Below, piece after piece: positions 56,841 through 64,000 of a stretch of 64,000 nucleotides of DNA (positions are counted from its first letter, which is position 1; every line of letters begins with the position of its first letter). The notes below the pieces were generated by a model, which saw only the letters and a program-made list of their open reading frames with translations, was not told where the DNA came from and did not search any database. The position numbers and the translations under genes are program-made. Source of the stretch: Diplolepis rosae (taxonomy: Eukaryota > Arthropoda > Insecta > Hymenoptera > Diplolepididae); the NCBI GenBank assembly GCA_030998225.1, contig JAPYXD010000308.1, positions 9,000,001-9,064,000 of the forward strand, in the 5' to 3' direction.

Positions 56841-58412
56841 TGAGCAAATCATAAGGTCAATTAAAATTAACTATCATACGGTAGTGCGTGTATCAACTCC
56901 GAACAACAAATTTTATGTTAAATTTGATGACGATAAATATTTAATGTTCATATAAGGAAATCAATAAACACATATTTTAGCTTTTTAATTTATCCTCTTC
57001 TATTTGAAAATTTTCCCTTTCCGTAGAGCATTTCATTTTTTGAATGAAAAGTCTGTACTTAGGCTACAAAAATGTGAGATGAAAATATTTCTAACATGAA
57101 ACTGAGAATGCAAATTTTGATCTTGAATTCTATGTTTATCTCCCTGGCTGAAAATTTTTCGAAAGTACAAAAGTGATGAGAAGTATGGAAATTTGAATAG
57201 GAAAATATATGCAAACATTAGTTTACATTATCTAATAATATAGTTATAACTTCTAATTTAGTTCCATTTTAATATTACATTCGTTATAAAATCTAATAAT
57301 TTTTAATACAATATTATTAAATTTTAAATATTGTCTATTATAATAGAAAGTGAAAGTTGTATTGAATCTCAACCTTTAATAAAAGCTAATATGTTGTTGG
57401 ATAAAATGAATTCAGAGTTCATAAATGATAATTTTCTTAGCTTTTATTAAAGTATTTCCATATATTTTAAAAACTTTTCTTTATGAATAATTATTATAAT
57501 TAACTTTATTCATTCGGCTAGTGAGAAATTTTTATGTATGGTTTAAATTGAATTAAAAGTGGTTTGAATATGGTCGATTTTTCAACTCTTTTAATCCAAA
57601 GCAATACCGTTTTTGAACGTAAATAAAAAAAAAAACTTCAATTCATCTTAATGTTCTACGTTTGTACTTGTTTCAATACCGTTCAATCCTGCGAGAGGAA
57701 TGAACACGTTTTAATTCTGACAAGGGTCAAAAATTTGAAGTCAAGTTGATACTGTTTAATCTCGTAGAGAAACTTATAATATTAAAGACATTTTAATTCG
57801 TTTTTATGAGTCAAAATGTGAAAGAATGTAATTCAATTTAATTACGCAGGATAACCTGAGAAGTTGAAGTCATTTTAATTTCATCCTGCGAGTGAATATG
57901 TGGAACAAACTAATTCTGTTGTTTCTTATCCAAAATTAAAGTCAATTTAATTCGTTTTGACCACTGTAATGGCAGGAGTTTGAATTCTAATTAATTATTT
58001 TTCAAATTTGTTCTAAATAATTCAGATAAATTCCCTTAAAAAATGCAATAGAGAAATTGAATATGAAATTAATATATCGTAAATAAATTTGTCAAATAAT
58101 ACAATGAGCGTTATGTTTACTAAATATGAAAAAAATGAAAGTGAGAAACTCTTCCCGGTAAGAAGATATGGATTGAATTAGAAACATTTCTACTTAATTC
58201 AATACGTTTTTGAAAATTACGTTTCAATCTGTTACGAGAAAACCGTGAATAAAATATAAAAAATTATAATAAGTTATAATTTCATAAAAATATTTTATTA
58301 TCACCCAAGCGAAGTATTTTACGCAAGACTCAAATAAACGATAACTAGTTCGTTCACGGTTCTCGTAACCTGAGCGCCTTTGCACGCTCAGCAGAGGCAG
58401 ATAAAAGGGTCG
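56841..58412. other. AT-rich spacer
   Basis: No supported gene. 57640-57990 has a weak periodicity of ttttaatt(c/t) and c(a/g)atcctgcgag motifs. Confidence 0.5.
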
Positions 58413-59171
58413 GTTGAAGGTAGTGATGGGACATCGAATAAAAACAACGATATATCGAAAAAATAACATCGATGTAAAAATTAACATCGATATCGTAAGA
58501 AAATATCGATTATCGTTACATAAAATATCGATTATCGTTATATAAAATATCGCGCCTGCGCAAGTGTCTTAATGTAATTAGAGGTTATAATAAAAAGCTG
58601 GTTTTATTTTATTTGTATAGTTGTGTTGATAAAAAAGTTTTTATTTACAAAAAAGTTTAACCTATCATTATTTACATGATATTAAACTTGGAGAGGGACT
58701 CTAACCTCAAAATTCAATTTGTTTTTTTTTTACTGAACAAATCTTAGAATAAGAAAGTTTTGTGGCTTTTTGGCGGTGTCTCTTTTCTAAATAAAAGTGG
58801 GACTGCAGGTAAAAAAACTTCTAAATTCAATGCTTTTTACATAAAATTATGTTTTCGAATGTCAGGGTTAATACAGTTTTAAACAAGAAGTATTCAATTT
58901 ACAAATTCTTTTTACCCGCACTACCATTTTGATTTAGAAAAGAAAAATCACCATGAAGCCAAAAACATTCTAATTCTAATTTTTGTTAAGTCAGAAGAAG
59001 AAATTGAATTTTGAAGTTAGAATCACGCTTGAACAGCCTTAAGGATGCTCCTATTGCTTGCGTAACATTCATGTTTCTTTAAAATTATTTAAAAGCACAG
59101 TTTTGTGTATTTGTTAATTAAAACTTGAATATTAAAAAACCATTAATCGATGTCCCATCACTAGTTCAAGG
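58413..59171. mobile_element. hAT-type non-autonomous element
   Basis: The element at 58421-59163 has ends tagtgatgggacatcga and tcgatgtcccatcacta, and is flanked by gttgaagg and gttcaagg (seven of eight bases). The interior has repeats of atatcgattatcg and no transposase frame. Confidence 0.85.
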
Positions 59172-59208
59172 ACCTAAACATATTAGGAAACTTATAATTA
59201 AAAAAACA

Positions 59209-61746
59209 TAAGGTAAAAGCACCAATAGCCGGACAGAGCCATACATTTTTCTCAAAATTAGAGATTTATGAATCACTTATCGCTATTTTGGTGTATCGCA
59301 TAGAAACCTCGAAACGTACACTTTAAAGAAGTGAAAAATTTCTTGAAATAGAAATTAAAACTTTGCCATGAAAAAAAAAATTCTCTACTGAAGCACAAGG
59401 CTGGTCGAAATGTAGCGAAATCTGCTCTATAAACTAACTGACGCATTGTCTTTGTTAAACAAATGAAATTTACATTTACCTTCATTTGTCATTTCAATAT
59501 GTGTTACACTAGAGTCAAACGCTTTATATAAACTATAGTATTTTCCAAAATTGAAAAACATTTTCCTCCAATTAAACATTTTAAATCTGGTTATTAGGTC
59601 AATGAATATTCGTTTTGCCTAATAACCGAACGCATGTCCGGCGTTACATTGCACTGCTTTTTGAGGAAGAAACAGGAAGAGACAGAGAGGAAAGAAGCTA
59701 CACTAAAAAAAACAAGAACAGAAAGAGAAAAAAGAAGCTGCATTAAAGAAAAAACAGGAATAGCAAGAAAAAAGAGAAGCCACGTTAAAGGAATAGTATA
59801 TTGTGCAACTAGGAAAAAAAAAATTATTTTGCGAGTGTGAAGTTTAATGCCCGAGCAAAGCGAGGGTAACAACTACACGAGTAAAATAAATGTTTTTCCC
59901 GTGCTGCACACGATTTTTTTTTCTACTATGGGATCAGAAAATGGATTTTTTTGCCCCGCACGAGGCAATAAAGTCCACTTTATGGCCCGCTAGTAGAAAA
60001 AATCAAAAGTAGGGTAAAAAAAAATCTTTGAAAAGAAAGAAAGAAGAATAAAATAAAAAATCAGCAAAAAAAGGAAGAAACAGAAGTGTTAAATAAATAT
60101 TTTATTATGCAATATAACAGGTGACTTCCGCTGAAACGTCAAAAAAAATTAAACTTATCAAAGCGGACCCGAGGACTCGGGATTACCCTCGGCGTCACCG
60201 GCGTTACTTAGGCGGCTTCTAAAAATGAGCGCCTGGCGTCTCCCGACGCCATATTTATAAACTGATGACCCTGAAAATATAAAACCTTAGCATGCAAAAG
60301 AACAAAAAGAAGCGAAGCCAAGCAGTTCCGGCTAGGGTGTTTGTGGATCTGGGAGTTCGGATCAGGTACGGTTTTGAGGTTAAGGAAGAAATCTTAACTC
60401 TGAGAGAGCCTGAGAGCCACGCGGTTTAAAGAAATAAATTTTGTTATGGCCCGGAATAAAGTCTCAGAGACTTACCGGTGATCTGGCCGCTATCTCGCGC
60501 CTGACTTCCTCCAAATCGAACTCCATAGCGGCGTCCATTGGAAATAACATTTATTTTTGTCCCTTAGTCTCTTGGAGGTTATTTGTCACTCGTGCGACAA
60601 CGACAGAATAAAGCTGCGCGCCAAAGATGTCGCGCAGTTTTATTACATCAGCTGGAAAGGCTAGCGCACGCGCGTGAAGCTCAGGTTTGCGCGGGCGACT
60701 CGTCTTGTGAGGACGACGGCGCCAGGCAACCAATGAGCTGAAGCGTCTATCGGTCAGCTTGCCCCATTGGCTTAAAACGTAGAGGGGCGCGTTTAAACTA
60801 CGTAGAGTTTGTACTGCACAACACAGCAGTTACAAATAGACAAAGCTAATATACAATATATAATGTAATTTATAATTGTTCCAACTCGTCATGCCCTTTC
60901 TATATTAATTATAATAATAATGGTGCGACGGTGTTGGAAACCATGGGCTACAGCACGTGGTCGTTTCAGATGCCATGCCTGCCGGGTGATGCCCTCTGTG
61001 GCTTGCCTGGGAACCCCTCTGACGTGCGATGCTAACATAGCGATCTTCTTGGCGGCGCCTTTCAAGCTGGTGTTATCAATGGAGCAAACAAAAAAAAGGA
61101 AACGGCCAGAAAAACAATAAAAAATAAAAGAATTTTATGAGCAGCTCTCAGACTATCCCTGACAATGTCGAGTTTTAATAAAAAAAGGTGGCTTGGGCTC
61201 GATCCTGTCGTTGCCGGTCAAGGTAAAACAATTGAACGTAATTTAGCACGTTACAGTAAATGTAAAGCAAAGTTTATAGAAAAAAAATTGGCAAAATAAA
61301 TTAAACTTATTAAATAGACCTCAAAAGAATGAAGTTCATTAACAATTCTATTAGTAAAATCTTTTAAATATTTTTTATTATAAGCGTAGACCTAAAAAAT
61401 GTTTCCGTAAATATTTCCGAGTGTTTATTATGCTTAAAAAATATCAAATCCATATCAATCAAATTATAATATTCTCTTGTCCGAGTATTGGTTCAGCGCA
61501 TTCCGGCTATTGGATCAATTCACTTTTCCCGTCCGGCAATTGGCTCCAGAGCATTATTTAATAAAGAAAATTATTGAAATGGATTATTCAGCTTTAACAC
61601 AACTCTGAAATTTTTGTTATAGTAGGGAGGACACATACATCAAAATAATCGCGGCAATTCTTGATTCCGCATCACATTTAGAACGATTAATACAAAAAAT
61701 GGAATGACATTTCCTTAGGCGTCCGGCTATTGGTGCTTTTACCTTA
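59209..61746. mobile_element. 2.5-kb DNA transposon, perfect 24-bp TIRs, TA duplication
   Basis: The element at 59211-61744 begins aggtaaaagcaccaatagcc and ends with its complement; TA flanks both sides. The subterminal motif ccggctattgg recurs at about 61499, 61543 (variant) and 61723. The frame 59634-59840 (Lys/Glu-rich, RKKQEETERKEATLKK) resembles C-terminal tails of pogo-type transposases, so a pogo-like origin is likely. The centre is GC-rich and seems foreign. Confidence 0.75.
60476..60538 (-). other. Candidate first coding exon inside the transposon
   Basis: On the minus strand an ATG at 60538 opens 21 codons (MDAAMEFDLEEVRREIAARS then P) ending exactly at a strong donor, CCG|GTAAGTC. 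The region 60100-61050 is GC-rich, unlike the element's ends. No next exon was recognised. It may be a captured host gene fragment. Confidence 0.3.
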
Positions 61747-62041
61747 TCTCCATGCAAGGGGAAAAGATTGTTCATAATAATAGATAAGATTCTAGGTATA
61801 TATGCGTATGTGTGTGTGTTATATTATTATACATAACATAACAAAAGTTATTCATAACAATGCCAACTTGGGCGTTTAGATTTGTGCCCATGTTTGAATG
61901 TGAGTGCATATATTTACGTGGCAATTATGACAAGAGATATTGGCACCTAAATGTATGCATGTAAATACATAATAAAATTAGCCAGGCAAGACATGAGAAT
62001 GGAAGAATGAATTAAAATAACGTATATGAAATGAATTAAGA

Positions 62042-62812
62042 TTAAGGGGTTACTCTACTATCTTAGCAAGTTTAAAAAATTTCGTTTTTTTCATGGAAAA
62101 ATTAATTTAAAATGTTCAATCTTTTTACACATTAAAGAAGAGGTTTAACACTTGTACAACAGATTTTTCATTTTTATTTTGTGTGGAAAATCTGGCTGAC
62201 TCAGCTGCCTGAAGTTGACCCTGCTGAGAACTGGTTGACACGGTACCTCAACTTTCATGAGCCTGAGAGTTTTTAACCCTTTTTTGCAACTTAAATTGTT
62301 TGAAAAAACATAGTTAATATGATTAAATATTTCTAATTCTGCTACCAACTATAGCTGTATATGTGTAGAATATTCCATGAAAATTTGAGCTTGATCGGTC
62401 AAATAGTTTTTTCTAAATCATGTCAACCAGGACGAAAAACAATGTTTCAAGAAAAACGCGATTTACTTCTTTTTATCAAAATACTCTGTAAGAGCAGTGA
62501 TTCTAAATTTTTATTTTTAAATTTGCTTCTTACATTTATTCAGCAATGCTTGCTCCATATATTCCACCTTCAGTTTTCTCATAATAGTTATCCTCTTCCA
62601 ATCGGGCATTCCTAAGGGTCACCCTTTGCTCCTTAGATGCTGCGCTGCTACGTTGATCGGCAAATCCGTCGCCGAGACCCTCCGCTTACTCGTCCTTTTT
62701 ACACCTGTTCCCGAAATTTCTGACCAAAATAGTGTTTTTATAGCATTTATACACATGTCTACTAGAAGAATTTGTGATTTTTTCAAAAAAAGATAGTAGA
62801 GTAACCCCTTAA
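62042..62812. mobile_element. piggyBac-type MITE
   Basis: The element at 62046-62808 (763 bp) has inverted ends ggggttactctactatctt and its complement, with TTAA at both flanks (62042-62045 and 62809-62812). No transposase is present. Confidence 0.9.
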
Positions 62813-63827
62813 GAAAAACGTAGAAGTTTAAAATTTGTAAAGAACGATAGAGAAGAGAATGCGAGAAAACAGCGAACGCAGATAGGTGGGACAAATAGTG
62901 GAGAAAGAAGGAAAAGGAAAACGAAAGCGAAAAGGAAAATGCTCACACGCACGTAAGCTGGACCCTAGTGGCTGTAAGCACAGGTATAATTCTTGCGGCG
63001 ACGCCATGACCACCTTACGCCTGTCGTAAGCGGCTTATGCTCACCCGTACGCACTGACTTTGACGGATCCTACGCATGTTAGAGACCACGCGCTAAATTC
63101 CTTGACCGCTGGTATCGATGTTATGCATGCAATAGTATTCCTGGAACCACCTCAATCCATTAAATCACTATTCCTATTATTAATTATACCTGAAGCTTGA
63201 GTAACTGAAATTACCAAAAGAATCTGAACCAACGTTTTTCTGAAAATATGAAAAACCGAAAAGGTGTCAGATTCCAAAAACATTCTAAAGGTCAATCCAA
63301 AATTCTGATATCGACCTACGACTTGCTAAAATTCTGGATCATAATCCAGAAATGATCATTAATGAATAAAATGCCAAGTCGACAAAAATTCTCACTTGGC
63401 AATAGACATTAACAATTTCAAAGCTACCAAGTATTTAGGCCTTGAATATTTCGAAATTCTTTCTCAGCAAAATTCCTCTTCACAGGAATCATACCACATA
63501 AAAATAATTTCAAGTCATCGTTATTCCCCACCTGAATGACATCGATACAAGTGTATAATAATAAATCAATTTGAAATCAAAAACGCAATCTGACGAGCTT
63601 CTTACTCCGGGTAAGAACTCTAAACAGCAAGACACGGTTCTTTGCATTCGCCCGTCCGCGACTCAGAACAAGTACTTCCTATCACCTGGATAGTTGACCT
63701 AGATTCCTAAAAAGACCTAGCCAGGGCCACAAATTGGAGATAGTACTTGGGCGGATGTTAATACTTCTAAGATATTTTCTCCGACGAAAGCCGTTCACGG
63801 GGTTGTCGCGCTAAAAAATTATACAAT
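62813..63827. other. Unassigned spacer
   Basis: No supported gene; short frames only. Confidence 0.5.
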
Positions 63828-64000
63828 TAATAGTGCCTAGGCGCACAATGAGGGTTATTTCGTGACGAGCGACAATGCTCACGGAAGATCGAAGTCAAGG
63901 CGTAGTCAAGGCGCGATCAGTCCTGCGAGCATTGTCGCGAGTCTCGTAATTCCCCGAATTATGTGCATTGGCACGTATTCTATTTTATGTGACTTCGGTG
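63828..64000. mobile_element. Foldback MITE copy 3, cut by the window end
   Basis: It matches the first ~175 bp of the copies at 28580 and 55922, with an internal deletion near 63890-63915 (one of the ggcgtag-type repeats missing). Confidence 0.85.

Noticed and set aside
1..64000. CRISPR array, bacterial operons, rRNA or intact host genes
   Set aside because: Tandem repeats present are not spacer-separated, no ribosomal sequence was recognised, and all recognisable proteins are mobile-element encoded.

Overview
The window looks like gene-poor, repeat-rich insect chromatin. It is AT-rich and I could not identify an intact host gene. The evidence for an insect is the mix of mobile families: a mariner fragment, several R1-clade non-LTR retrotransposon copies, a Penelope-like element with hammerhead-type sequence, several Gypsy-type LTR elements, and hAT- and piggyBac-type MITEs. 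The order of insect cannot be fixed from the sequence alone.

0.5-9.4 kb: a plus-strand fragment and a minus-strand deleted copy of one R1-clade LINE, a transposase-like pseudogene, a mariner remnant, the 3' end of a Gypsy element, and a 73-bp palindromic tandem array. 9.46-22.0 kb: a nearly complete plus-strand Gypsy element. It has a long 5' LTR, a tRNA-Gly primer site, gag, pol with several breaks, and then an unusual 3' block: a small ORF resembling a CARD, an envelope-like remnant, and an ORF with a dsRNA-binding-like region plus a CCHC knuckle. The three blocks are each preceded by a plausible splice acceptor. 22.0-28.1 kb: a Tc1/mariner-superfamily element with long inverted repeats, LTR-like blocks and degenerate tandem repeats.

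28.1-51.5 kb: a nested stack on the minus strand. A second Gypsy element of the same lineage runs from gag (near 50.9 kb) to its CARD-like ORF (39.9 kb), with a related dsRBD-type ORF, polypurine tract and LTR start near 35 kb. It is broken by an unidentified insert (47.4-48.2 kb), a large foldback element (44.7-46.8 kb), a Penelope-like element (42.06-44.01 kb, 13-bp target duplication) and a 3.2-kb LTR-like insert (36.7-39.9 kb). Copies of another LTR lie at 51.0-51.5 and 28.1-34.1 kb. The lower copy was split by a foldback MITE, which was itself split by a 4.9-kb R1-clade LINE.

51.5-64 kb: a minus-strand Gypsy pol fragment, a minisatellite, further copies of the foldback MITE, a hairpin hAT MITE, a larger hAT-type element, a 2.5-kb TA-flanked element with 24-bp inverted repeats, and a piggyBac-type MITE.

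The most interesting biology is the 3' accessory block of the Gypsy lineage: a CARD-like and a dsRBD-like ORF, apparently expressed by splicing. These could act against apoptosis and RNA interference. A stem-loop directly upstream of the polypurine tract also recurs in four elements, with different sequences that still pair.
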